This document shows positions 1 through 7,336 of a stretch of DNA of 9,258 bases, piece after piece; position 1 is the stretch's first letter, and every line of letters begins with the position of its first letter. Position numbers and translations under genes: made by a program. The stretch spans positions 1 through 9,258 of the forward strand of contig JAAZVG010000052.1 in assembly GCA_018623655.1 (NCBI GenBank). The letters run 5' to 3'. Origin of the DNA: Flavobacteriaceae bacterium. Lineage in GTDB: Bacteria; Bacteroidota; Bacteroidia; Flavobacteriales; Flavobacteriaceae. The notes under the pieces were generated by a model. The model saw only the letters and a list, made by a program, of their open reading frames with translations, did not search any database and was not told the origin of the DNA.

Positions 1-2322
1 GTAACGACGATCGAAGATGTTTTCTATGGCTAAAGAACACTGCCAGCGCTTCCACTGTTGACGTAATCGCAAATGAACGGCATGCCAGCTTGGGCTGTAG
101 GGGTTCCCATTCAAATCAAGAGCATAAACGTAAGCTTTGGATTGCTCAGAAATTGGCAAGTTCTCGGCAGACACCTTTGCATTGTACTCGGATTCTGCTA
201 TAAATTGAAAGGATCCATTCACATACCTTAACTGCACATTACTAAAGAACGGTGGTGCATGACGCAATGAATTCGACCTCCCCGAATCGTCAATCTCTTT
301 CCCACTGGTATATGTTCCTAATATACGATAGCTCAATTTTCTACTCAGATGACCATAAGCACTCCATTCAATTCCCGCTACTTCGGCAGAAGCTGCATTT
401 TGAATCGATTGAAGTTGACTGAGTTCTCCTCTATACAATAGTTGACTTTGTCCATTTAGGACAGTATTTCGTCGAATTAAAGCATCGTTAAGGGTTGAGT
501 AATACATTGCGGCATCAATCATAAATGAACGATCAAAACGCTTTCTAATGCCGATCTCAATAGTTTGAGCAAGCTCAGGTTTTAAATTTGGATTCGGAAT
601 CACTACTGAACCTGGTTCTGAATCAAAAACCTTCCCGAGATCATCAATATTAGGGGCCCTAAATGCAGATGATAAATTCATACGCATTGAGGTGGAGCGA
701 TTAAAACGATAGACTCCTCCTAATCCGTAGGTAAAAGCATTATTCTTCAATTTTTGAACTCCAAATGCCTCGGTAAAAGGATTGCTTCTGTAGTCGGTTT
801 CTGAACGTACCTGGTTCCAACGAACTCCGAGATTAAGAACGAGTGGTTTAGCCGGTTTGTACTCGGTAGAGAAATATACCCCAGTGGCATTCCAAGTCGC
901 GCCGTCGGGATAACGAGAGGTAAGAATTTCTCTCTGGTCAGAAATTAGGTTAAGCGAATAGGCCTCTGAGTTCACCTTATTTAAGTCAACAGATCCTCCA
1001 GCTCTAGCAATTAATTGCTCTGAAATTTCATACTGACTATCGTAGGTCAGATTGAATACTCCGACCTTTTCAATCGCAGAATTACGAATTTCACTATTAA
1101 AATCCCGATCATTTCGAGACTCTTCAAAATGCTGATAAGCAACCGAGAATTGATGAGCGGAGTGATCACTTGCGTACCTCGGATTCCAATAAGCCATAAG
1201 CCAGCGCTGCGGGCCATAAAACCATTCTGCCGATTGCAGACCATCCCCTTTTGGTCGCAATAATCGATCGTAGCGACCAAAGTCTGAAGTTGTGCTATAA
1301 AACAGTCCCATTCGTTGTTCCCAGTTTTTTGAAAGAAACTGCTTGGCCTTTGCGGTAAAGTAGGTTGAAGATAATTCAATTCCCCTTTGTCGCTCTGGAT
1401 TGTCGCTAAACACTAAGGCATCTTCTCCTGGGCTCGCGCGAACATATTGCTCCCTTAAGTACGATTCGGGACCATATCTTCCCATTGTTAAGTCCCCTAG
1501 ATTCATCCTTGAGAAACTGATATAACCTGACCAATTACCTGAACTATGTACGTGATCAATATGATAGGTACGCTCTCTGGTAGCAGTAGATGATCTAAAA
1601 GCCAAATTGGTCTTATTAACTATGCTATCGGCATGGGGAAGAGGCAGCCTTCGAGTATTAAAATGCATAACCCCACCAATAGCATCACTTCCCGAAATAA
1701 CAGTGCCAGGCCCAAAAATTAGCTCCGAAGATTCGATAGTGTAAGGATCAATAGAAATTATATTTTGGATGTTTCCTCCTCTGAAAATAGCATTGTTCAT
1801 CCTGACTCCATCTACGGTGATTAGTACTCTATTGGTAGCAAAGCCTCGGATCATTGGGCTTCCACCACCCAATTGACTTTTTTGAACATAAACAGAACCT
1901 GTACGGGAAAGTAAATCTGCGGTGGTCTGAGGCTGCGATATCGAAATATCATCCGCATCTATTCTCTTCACTCTAACAGGCAGTCGCCTGATATCCTGTC
2001 TAAATTTAGAGGCAGAAACTACAATTTCGTTTAAGCCTTCAATTTTTGGCTTTAAATAGATGATGCTATCTCGAATATTCTGTTTTCTGACTGTAAGCAA
2101 CTCATAACCCATCAACCGAAATACAATTAATTCTTTTTCATCGAATAGTGCTAAATCGAATTTCCCATCGAAATCGGTTTGAGTGAACTTAGAATGGCTT
2201 CTGTTGTAAACGCTTACTCCGGGTAATACATTTTTAGCACTCAAATCTTGTATTGTTACAAGCTGAGCGAATAATCCCTTTGGAATTAAAAAAAATAAGA
2301 ATACTAATAAGCCGTGTTTCAT
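1..2322 (-). CDS. TonB-dependent outer-membrane receptor, heme-receptor-like subfamily (C-terminus cut by window edge)
   Basis: The frame is open for 774 codons from ATG at 2322 to base 1. Residues 1-19 are a signal peptide (MKHGLLVFLFFLIPKGLFA) with cleavage before Gln20, common in this phylum. Residues about 21-95 form a carboxypeptidase-regulatory-like beta domain. A TonB-box-like EIVVSAS lies at 99-105. The plug follows at about 115-228, with GGGSPMIRGF (152-161), VDGVRMNNA (170-178) and GSDAIGGV (211-218). The rest is barrel. FRAP (554-557) and NPNL (577-580) are motifs of heme/hemoglobin receptors, but the histidine expected between them is absent, so heme as ligand is uncertain. The protein stops at ENIFDRRY, typical of the last strands, so perhaps 30 residues are missing. 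Its start overlaps the recO stop (ATGA). It probably imports a ligand using TonB energy. Confidence 0.93.
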   Translation of the reverse strand, partial: MKHGLLVFLFFLIPKGLFAQLVTIQDLSAKNVLPGVSVYNRSHSKFTQTDFDGKFDLALFDEKELIVFRLMGYELLTVRKQNIRDSIIYLKPKIEGLNEIVVSASKFRQDIRRLPVRVKRIDADDISISQPQTTADLLSRTGSVYVQKSQLGGGSPMIRGFATNRVLITVDGVRMNNAIFRGGNIQNIISIDPYTIESSELIFGPGTVISGSDAIGGVMHFNTRRLPLPHADSIVNKTNLAFRSSTATRERTYHIDHVHSSGNWSGYISFSRMNLGDLTMGRYGPESYLREQYVRASPGEDALVFSDNPERQRGIELSSTYFTAKAKQFLSKNWEQRMGLFYSTTSDFGRYDRLLRPKGDGLQSAEWFYGPQRWLMAYWNPRYASDHSAHQFSVAYQHFEESRNDRDFNSEIRNSAIEKVGVFNLTYDSQYEISEQLIARAGGSVDLNKVNSEAYSLNLISDQREILTSRYPDGATWNATGVYFSTEYKPAKPLVLNLGVRWNQVRSETDYRSNPFTEAFGVQKLKNNAFTYGLGGVYRFNRSTSMRMNLSSAFRAPNIDDLGKVFDSEPGSVVIPNPNLKPELAQTIEIGIRKRFDRSFMIDAAMYYSTLNDALIRRNTVLNGQSQLLYRGELSQLQSIQNAASAEVAGIEWSAYGHLSRKLSYRILGTYTSGKEIDDSGRSNSLRHAPPFFSNVQLRYVNGSFQFIAESEYNAKVSAENLPISEQSKAYVYALDLNGNPYSPSWHAVHLRLRQQWKRWQCSLAIENIFDRRY

Positions 2323-3050
2323 CCAAACAGCCCTCGAATCACTTCTAGAGATTTGGGTTTACGAAATCCCGCTAGTTGAAAATCATAGTACCCAACTAAT
2401 CCCTCTAAAAGTTCTCCTCTGGTCTTTTTATCTATTGTTGTCGTCATTGCTTTATCAAAATTCATGCCTAGAATTTCATTCAACTTAATTGAGACAGCGG
2501 CAGACAACGAATATTTCGAGGTTTCTCTCTGAAATTGTCCAGTGGCTGGATCAAAAAGCGTTCCTCTAGACAAGGATGAATCAGGATATATTCCCAAATG
2601 TTTTGAGAGCCCTAAAAGAGTGACTATAAGATAATTTGGGAAGCTTTTTTCCTCCTCTAATAACTCTAGACAGCCAATGATATAATCAAATAAATCATAG
2701 TCCTGCTGCTGTTCTATTAATGCCGCCGAGAATAATTCGGCTAAAAATAATGCAGTGCTAGACTTTACCACATCAGATCGTATTTGAGAAAAAGCGTGAG
2801 AAGGCTTTGCTTCTTTGATGGTTTCAAGTCGATCTGAATTCGGCTTATGGGTAACAACCGCATCCAAACAACTGAGCGGTTGAAAATAAGCAGATCGTAG
2901 ACCTGATTTTTTAGGCTTTAGTACTCCTCTTACGAGATAGGTTTGAATACCAAGCTCACGGGTGTAGGCCTTAACAATTAGACTGGTTTCTCCATATCTA
3001 ATAGAACTTAGAACTACTAGCGGACTTTGAAGATAGGGTGTTCCTGCCAA
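2319..3050 (-). CDS. recO: DNA repair protein RecO
   Basis: RecO helps RecR load RecA onto SSB-coated single-stranded DNA in gap repair and anneals strands. The 243-residue length fits the family. Residues about 8-80 form the N-terminal OB fold, with the typical opening LVVLSSIRYGETSLIVKAYT (11-30). The remainder is the helical domain, ending in the family-like LAGFRKPKSLEVIRGLF. The four-cysteine zinc site of some RecO proteins is absent. The start is uncertain: the only usual start codon upstream of the conserved block is TTG at 3050-3048, three codons after the in-frame gdhA stop, and there is no ATG. A start closer to Leu7 would fit homologue lengths but would need a rare codon. The gene sits 6 bases after gdhA and overlaps the downstream receptor gene by ATGA. 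Confidence 0.92.
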   Translation of the reverse strand: MAGTPYLQSPLVVLSSIRYGETSLIVKAYTRELGIQTYLVRGVLKPKKSGLRSAYFQPLSCLDAVVTHKPNSDRLETIKEAKPSHAFSQIRSDVVKSSTALFLAELFSAALIEQQQDYDLFDYIIGCLELLEEEKSFPNYLIVTLLGLSKHLGIYPDSSLSRGTLFDPATGQFQRETSKYSLSAAVSIKLNEILGMNFDKAMTTTIDKKTRGELLEGLVGYYDFQLAGFRKPKSLEVIRGLFG

Positions 3051-3056
3051 ACTAGT

Positions 3057-4412
3057 TTAAATAACTCCTTGGGCAAGCATGGCATCAGCTACCTTCACAA
3101 ACCCAGCTATATTCGCCCCTTTTACATAGTTACAGTATCCATCTTCTTCTAAACCATAAGTGGTACAGGCGTCGTGAATGTCTTTCATAATATGCTTTAG
3201 TCGATTATCAACCTCTTCACGGGTCCAACTAATGCGCAGCGAGTTCTGTGACATCTCAAGACCAGAGGTAGCAACCCCTCCGGCATTAGAAGCTTTGCCA
3301 GGGGCAAATAAAATCTTGTGGTTTTGAAAATGGTGGATAGCTTCAGGAGTCGAAGGCATATTCGCTCCTTCTGATACTGCAATTAGACCATTTTTCACAA
3401 GCATCTCTGCTGCAATACCGTCAAGCTCATTTTGAGTAGCGCAGGGTAGTGCAATATCACAGGCAACTTCCCATGGGCGTTTCCCCTCGTGATAAGATGC
3501 CTTCGGATATTGCTTAACATAAGTCATTATCCTACCTCGTTTCACGTTTTTAAGGTCTTTAATAAACTCCAGTTTTTCTGCATCAATACCGTCCTTGTCA
3601 TAAATATAACCTCCAGAATCAGATAGCGTAAGCACCTTTCCACCTAATTGAAGCACCTTCTCAGCGGCATATTGAGCAACGTTTCCAGAGCCAGAAATTA
3701 CAACTGATTTCCCATTAACCGAATCGCCTTTAGTCTCTAACATGCTTTGTGCGAAATAAACCGTTCCGTATCCAGTAGCCTCAGGACGAATCTGAGAACC
3801 TCCCCAGCTCAATCCTTTCCCGGTGAGTACCCCTGTAAATTCATTTCTAATTTTCTTGTAGGCCCCAAATAAAAATCCGATTTCTCTTGCTCCCACCCCG
3901 ATATCCCCTGCAGGCACATCAGTATTTGGGCCAATATGACGGCATAATTCTGTCATAAATGCATGACAAAATCTCATAATCTCATCATCAGACTTTCCTT
4001 TAGGGTCAAAATCTGAACCTCCTTTTGCTCCACCCATAGGCAAGGTGGTTAAGCTGTTTTTAAAAACTTGCTCGAAAGCAAGAAATTTTAAAACACTGGC
4101 ATTCACTGTTGGATGAAAACGCAGACCTCCCTTATACGGGCCAATCGCAGAATTCATTTGAATTCGATAGCCTCTATTTACATGTATTTCTCCAGTGTCA
4201 TCTACCCAAGCTACTCTGAATGAAATCAATCGTTCAGGTTCTACCATTCTGAGCAGGATATTCTTTCCGTGATATATATCGTGTTGCACAATGTAAGGAA
4301 GTACCGTTTCGGCAACTTCTTGAACCGCTTGAATAAATTCTGGTTCGTGTCCATTTCTAGCCTTGACTTCATTCATAAAAGTCTCAATAGTGGCCATATA
4401 GTCTTTATGCAT
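3057..4412 (-). CDS. gdhA: NADP-type glutamate dehydrogenase
   Basis: Makes glutamate from 2-oxoglutarate, ammonia and NADPH in the cytoplasm (EC 1.4.1.4), a main route of ammonia assimilation. The 451 residues match the hexameric bacterial form. The substrate domain shows GPYKGGLRFHP (91-101) with substrate-binding Lys94, and PMGGAKGGSDFDPKG (125-139) with catalytic Lys130. PAGDIGVGAREIG (167-179) carries the catalytic Asp170. The Rossmann domain carries GSGNVA (241-246), and LSDSGG at 263-268 resembles NADP-preferring enzymes; coenzyme choice is inferred from this similarity. ATG at 4412 gives MHKDYM; a second in-frame ATG at 4397 gives MATIETFMNEV, equally close to the usual N-terminus. 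It is first of the minus-strand train with recO and the receptor gene. Confidence 0.97.
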   Translation of the reverse strand: MHKDYMATIETFMNEVKARNGHEPEFIQAVQEVAETVLPYIVQHDIYHGKNILLRMVEPERLISFRVAWVDDTGEIHVNRGYRIQMNSAIGPYKGGLRFHPTVNASVLKFLAFEQVFKNSLTTLPMGGAKGGSDFDPKGKSDDEIMRFCHAFMTELCRHIGPNTDVPAGDIGVGAREIGFLFGAYKKIRNEFTGVLTGKGLSWGGSQIRPEATGYGTVYFAQSMLETKGDSVNGKSVVISGSGNVAQYAAEKVLQLGGKVLTLSDSGGYIYDKDGIDAEKLEFIKDLKNVKRGRIMTYVKQYPKASYHEGKRPWEVACDIALPCATQNELDGIAAEMLVKNGLIAVSEGANMPSTPEAIHHFQNHKILFAPGKASNAGGVATSGLEMSQNSLRISWTREEVDNRLKHIMKDIHDACTTYGLEEDGYCNYVKGANIAGFVKVADAMLAQGVI

Positions 4413-4437
4413 TATTATTAAATTAAGAATATAAGAG

Positions 4438-4445
4438 CAAAATTA
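4438..4445 (-). promoter_or_regulatory. Candidate Bacteroidota -7 element for gdhA
   Basis: On the minus strand this reads TAATTTTG, a full match to the TAnnTTTG -7 consensus, ending 25 bases before the gdhA ATG and so predicting a short leader. The nearest upstream TTTG (4473-4470) is 24 bases away, longer than the usual spacing of about 19-21, so the -33 part is weak. Confidence 0.35.
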
Positions 4446-4453
4446 TGCTATTT

Positions 4454-4466
4454 CCGTTTTTTACGG
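4454..4466. repeat. Short dyad in the divergent gdhA / ArsC-like promoter region
   Basis: CCGT and ACGG are perfect 4-base inverted arms around five T, in the middle of the 136-base region between divergent genes. The place suits a regulator site, but arms this short can occur by chance in AT-rich DNA. The rest of the intergenic stretch is AT-rich and shows no other clear structure. Confidence 0.2.
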
Positions 4467-4525
4467 TGCCAAAAATTATCAAATTCTTAAAAACCTAAAG
4501 CAATTCGGGTGTCTAGCATCTTCCT

Positions 4526-4533
4526 TATTTTTG
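4526..4533 (+). promoter_or_regulatory. Candidate Bacteroidota -7 element for the plus-strand operon
   Basis: TATTTTTG matches TAnnTTTG and lies 15 bases before the ATG at 4549. Only a partial -33 match (TTCG, 4504-4507, 18-base spacer) is present. If used, the leader is about 10 bases and the in-frame TTG at 4531 falls inside the promoter, which supports ATG 4549 as the start of the first gene. Confidence 0.35.
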
Positions 4534-4548
4534 CTTCAAATTCAAATC

Positions 4549-4902
4549 ATGAAACAAATCTACCATTTAGCTACTTGCCAAACCTGTAAAAAAGCATTGG
4601 AATTTTTAAATCCTGGCCCAGAAGTTGAGATTATCGAAATTAAATCTCAAGGTATAGCAGCAAATGTGCTTGATAAAATGGCAAAATTCTCTGGTAGTTA
4701 CGAGGCTTTATTCAGTAGACGTGCCCAACTTTACAAGAAACGAGGTCTCGCTGAAAAGTCACTCTCTGAACAAGATTACCGTTCGCTCATTCTAGAGCAT
4801 TATACTTTTCTCAAAAGACCGATAATTTTGACAGAAACGAATGTATTTGCAGGACACGCCAAGGCAACTTTAGAAGCAGCCAAGGCTGCACTTAGCAAAT
4901 GA
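4549..4902 (+). CDS. ArsC/Spx-like thioredoxin-fold protein (arsenate reductase family)
   Basis: A 117-residue cytoplasmic protein of the ArsC/YffB/Spx family, small thioredoxin-fold proteins that include glutaredoxin-dependent arsenate reductases and RNA polymerase-binding regulators. The first strand leads into CQTC (Cys10, Cys13), a CxxC as in Spx and many uncharacterised members. SYEALFSRR (50-58) and HYTFLKRPII (84-93, Arg90) match the family's conserved C-terminal half. ATG 4549 is chosen over TTG 4531 because MKQIYHLATC starts directly with the first strand. The stop overlaps the next ATG (ATGA), so it is probably co-translated with the membrane transporter. No ArsR, ArsB or Acr3 gene is nearby, so a role in arsenate resistance is not supported by context. 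Confidence 0.88.
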   Translation: MKQIYHLATCQTCKKALEFLNPGPEVEIIEIKSQGIAANVLDKMAKFSGSYEALFSRRAQLYKKRGLAEKSLSEQDYRSLILEHYTFLKRPIILTETNVFAGHAKATLEAAKAALSK

Positions 4903-5810
4903 ACAAAAGAGTCCTTGCCTTTCTCGCAGCTTTTGGAGCTACATCTATTTACGCGTTAAATCATACTATCGCTAAGGAGCTAATGCCCCTATATATAAAA
5001 CCCTTTGGATTTATTTTCATGCGTGTTGTAGGTGCGTTCATCCTTTTCTGGGGACTTTCGTTTTTCAAAAAATCAGATCAGATAGAAAGGAAGGACTGGC
5101 CCAAAATTATACTAGCTAGTCTCTTTGGAGCAAGCATTAACATGCTATCATTTTTCAAGGGTTTAGAACTTTCTACTCCTATCAATAGCGCTGTACTAGT
5201 AACTATCACTCCTATTTGCACACTCATTTTATCTGCTATTCTTCTTAAAGAACCGATTACCAAGAACAAAACATTTGGCATTGCTTTAGGTCTTGTAGGT
5301 GCGCTAGGACTGGTAATTTTTGGTAATGAATTACGATCTGACGCTCCCAATATTCGACTGGGAAATACACTCTTTATTCTTAATGCACTCTCTTATGGCG
5401 CTTATCTCGTTTTAACTCGGTCGCTCGTTCAGAAATACCATCCTTTTACATTATTAAAATGGTTATTTACTTTTTCTCTGTTGATCAATTTCCCTATAAC
5501 TATAGGTGATTTTCTAGATATTCAATGGTCGATACTGCCAAATTGGTCATATGCAACAATTGCCTTTGTTGTAGTAGGTGTTACTTTTTTGACCTATTTA
5601 TTTAATGCCTTTGCTATGACCGAACTTAAAGCCTCGACGATAGGAGTTTTCACTTATGTTCAACCCGTCATGGGAATTCTTTTTGCTGTAGTCGCAGGTA
5701 AAGATCAATTTACATTGACTAAAATTGTTGCAGCTGGCCTTGTGATTGGAGGAGTTTATTTAGCAAGTAAACGTGTTCAAATACCTCCAGAGAAGAAAGA
5801 AGTTTCGTAG
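4899..5810 (+). CDS. EamA-family (drug/metabolite transporter superfamily) membrane protein
   Basis: A 303-residue inner-membrane protein with about ten hydrophobic segments arranged as two EamA repeats (about 5-141 and 155-289). The internal duplication shows: AVLVTITPICTLILSAILLKEPI (98-120) corresponds to VFTYVQPVMGILFAVVAGKD (250-269), and both halves end in a glycine-rich final helix (LGLVGALGLVIFG; AAGLVIGGVYLA). The C-terminus is short and charged. Family members move amino acids, metabolites or drugs, mostly outward; the substrate cannot be read from sequence. Its ATG overlaps the stop of the ArsC-like gene by ATGA, and 20 bases separate it from the flavoprotein gene. Confidence 0.92.
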   Translation: MNKRVLAFLAAFGATSIYALNHTIAKELMPLYIKPFGFIFMRVVGAFILFWGLSFFKKSDQIERKDWPKIILASLFGASINMLSFFKGLELSTPINSAVLVTITPICTLILSAILLKEPITKNKTFGIALGLVGALGLVIFGNELRSDAPNIRLGNTLFILNALSYGAYLVLTRSLVQKYHPFTLLKWLFTFSLLINFPITIGDFLDIQWSILPNWSYATIAFVVVGVTFLTYLFNAFAMTELKASTIGVFTYVQPVMGILFAVVAGKDQFTLTKIVAAGLVIGGVYLASKRVQIPPEKKEVS

Positions 5811-5830
5811 CTTTAAGAAAATTACCAGCT

Positions 5831-6811
5831 ATGAACTCGCTTCCCGCCCCTCTAAATCAAACTAGCCTGCCTGCCATTGCAGCCCCCATGTTTCTTGTAT
5901 CGGGCCCAGATCTGGTGATCGAATGTTGTAAAAACGGCGTTGTCGGCACCTTCCCAGCACTGAATCAAAGAACAAGTGAAGGATTTGAAGAATGGCTAAT
6001 TCAAATAAAGACTGCTTTAGCTGATTTTGAAAAAGATACAGGTAAAAAAGCAGCTCCGTTTGGAGTAAATCTAATTGTTCATCCGACCAATACCCGATTA
6101 GAGGAGGACGTAAATATGTGTGTAAAGCATAAAGTCCCGTTAGTTATCACCTCGCTTGGAGCCATATCACTTCTGGTAGATACAATTCACTCTTACGGAG
6201 GTTTAGTTTTTCACGATATCGTCAAAAAGCGTCATGCTGAGAAGGCGGCTGAAGCTGGTGTTGACGGTCTTATTTTGGTATCGGCAGGAGCAGGTGGACA
6301 TTCAGGGACTATTAATCCTATGGCGCTTATAAAAGATGTGAGAAAGGTATTTGACAAAACGATTGTTATTGCTGGTTCTATTTCAACGGGCCAAGATATC
6401 GCTACTGCACTTCAAATGGGTGCAGATATGGCCTACATGGGAACCCGGTTTATCAATACGAAAGAAAGCAAAGCCCAAGAGGAATACAAAAATATGATTA
6501 TCGAGAGCAGCTCAAGCGACATTGTGCATACTTCTTCTGTTTCTGGAATCCCTGCCAATTTTATGGAGGCAAGTTTAAATGCTGCCGGAATAGGCCCAGA
6601 AGACTACTCGCGAGAGGCAAAATTAGATCCTGGCTTAGACATGAATTCAGAAGCCAAAGCCTGGAAAACCATTTGGTCGGCTGGTCATGGAGTAAGCGCT
6701 ATTAGCAACTGTCCAAGTACAGAAGAGCTGATAAACAATCTCAAGGACGAATTTGAAAAGGCGTTAGAAATGCAACAACAGCGACTAATTCATTATAAAC
6801 AAGGTAAATAG
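5831..6811 (+). CDS. Nitronate monooxygenase / 2-nitropropane dioxygenase-type FMN flavoprotein
   Basis: A 326-residue cytoplasmic TIM-barrel flavoprotein of the nitronate monooxygenase family, which oxidises toxic alkyl nitronates or acts as an NAD(P)H-dependent flavin reductase. Visible motifs are APMFLVSGPDL (18-28, FMN site), FGVNLIV (77-83), GAGGHSG (153-159) with His157 at the catalytic histidine position, and AGSISTGQDIATALQMGAD (181-199) with MGTRF (203-207) binding the FMN phosphate. ATG 5831 starts just before the first strand and lacks a clear Shine-Dalgarno. It follows the transporter gene by 20 bases. The substrate is unknown; many family members act only as general flavin oxidoreductases. 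Confidence 0.9.
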   Translation: MNSLPAPLNQTSLPAIAAPMFLVSGPDLVIECCKNGVVGTFPALNQRTSEGFEEWLIQIKTALADFEKDTGKKAAPFGVNLIVHPTNTRLEEDVNMCVKHKVPLVITSLGAISLLVDTIHSYGGLVFHDIVKKRHAEKAAEAGVDGLILVSAGAGGHSGTINPMALIKDVRKVFDKTIVIAGSISTGQDIATALQMGADMAYMGTRFINTKESKAQEEYKNMIIESSSSDIVHTSSVSGIPANFMEASLNAAGIGPEDYSREAKLDPGLDMNSEAKAWKTIWSAGHGVSAISNCPSTEELINNLKDEFEKALEMQQQRLIHYKQGK

Positions 6812-6856
6812 TTGTCTAAGAGTAATGTCCGAATTACTTTTAGCAAAAATTTTAGT

Positions 6857-7336
6857 ATGCCTAAATCAATATCACTAGTTGTTTTTGCCCTATTCATTGC
6901 CAGCTGCGGTGAAAGCCCTAAAAAAGAATCGAAAGGTTTTGAAGTAACCCGAAAAAAACAAGTGGCAAAAACAGAAGCCAGCTCTTCTGAGATTCCGGTA
7001 GACCTTTCGAATAAAGGAATTGGACCTATTACCTCATACGCATTCAGTGCAGATGTTAACATGGATTTGGTAGAAAAAGGTAAGCGTATTTATGCGGGGA
7101 AATGCACTGCTTGTCATCTTATAGATCGCAGAATGATCGGTCCTGCCCTTAAAGGTATTTACGATCGCCGAAGCCCAGAGTGGGTGCTGAATATTCTTCT
7201 GAATACCAACGAAATGCTTCAGAAAGATCCAGTAGCCAAGGCACTACTAAAAGAGTACAACAACGCATTGATGATCAATCAGAACCTTACTGAGGACGAT
7301 GCTAAGGCTGTAGCTGAGTATCTTCGAACCCTGTAA
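6857..7336 (+). CDS. Membrane-anchored (lipoprotein) class I cytochrome c
   Basis: A 159-residue lipoprotein with one c-type heme. The signal MPKSISLVVFALFIASC ends in a lipobox with acylated Cys17. Residues about 18-60 are a charged, probably flexible linker. The cytochrome domain has CTACH (83-87) for covalent heme, the GPAL loop (95-98), Met139 in NALMINQNL as likely sixth ligand, and the typical last helix AKAVAEYLRTL. It should carry electrons at the outer face of the inner membrane or inside the outer membrane. ATG 6857 is chosen over TTG 6812 because the lipoprotein signal begins there and TTG abuts the previous stop. It overlaps gpsA by one base (TAATG). From memory, related small cytochromes sit in nosZ clusters of Bacteroidota, but no nos gene is in view. 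Confidence 0.9.
   Translation: MPKSISLVVFALFIASCGESPKKESKGFEVTRKKQVAKTEASSSEIPVDLSNKGIGPITSYAFSADVNMDLVEKGKRIYAGKCTACHLIDRRMIGPALKGIYDRRSPEWVLNILLNTNEMLQKDPVAKALLKEYNNALMINQNLTEDDAKAVAEYLRTL

Noticed and set aside
1047..1379. 110-codon open frame on the minus strand
   Set aside because: It lies in another frame inside the TonB receptor gene, which is continuous and has clear family motifs.
3197..3382. 61-codon minus-strand frame
   Set aside because: Shadow of gdhA in an alternative frame with no recognisable protein features.
4549..4902. Arsenic-resistance operon
   Set aside because: Only one ArsC-family protein with a Spx-like CxxC; no ArsR, ArsB or Acr3 near it, and the neighbouring transporter is EamA type.
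5078..5350. 90-codon minus-strand frame
   Set aside because: Antisense to the EamA transporter, whose frame is complete and matches its family.
6812..6856. 15-codon N-terminal extension of the cytochrome from TTG
   Set aside because: It would place polar residues before the lipoprotein signal; ATG 6857 gives a normal signal and lipobox.
6793..7062. 89-codon minus-strand frame
   Set aside because: Antisense to the cytochrome gene and the end of the flavoprotein gene; no motif.
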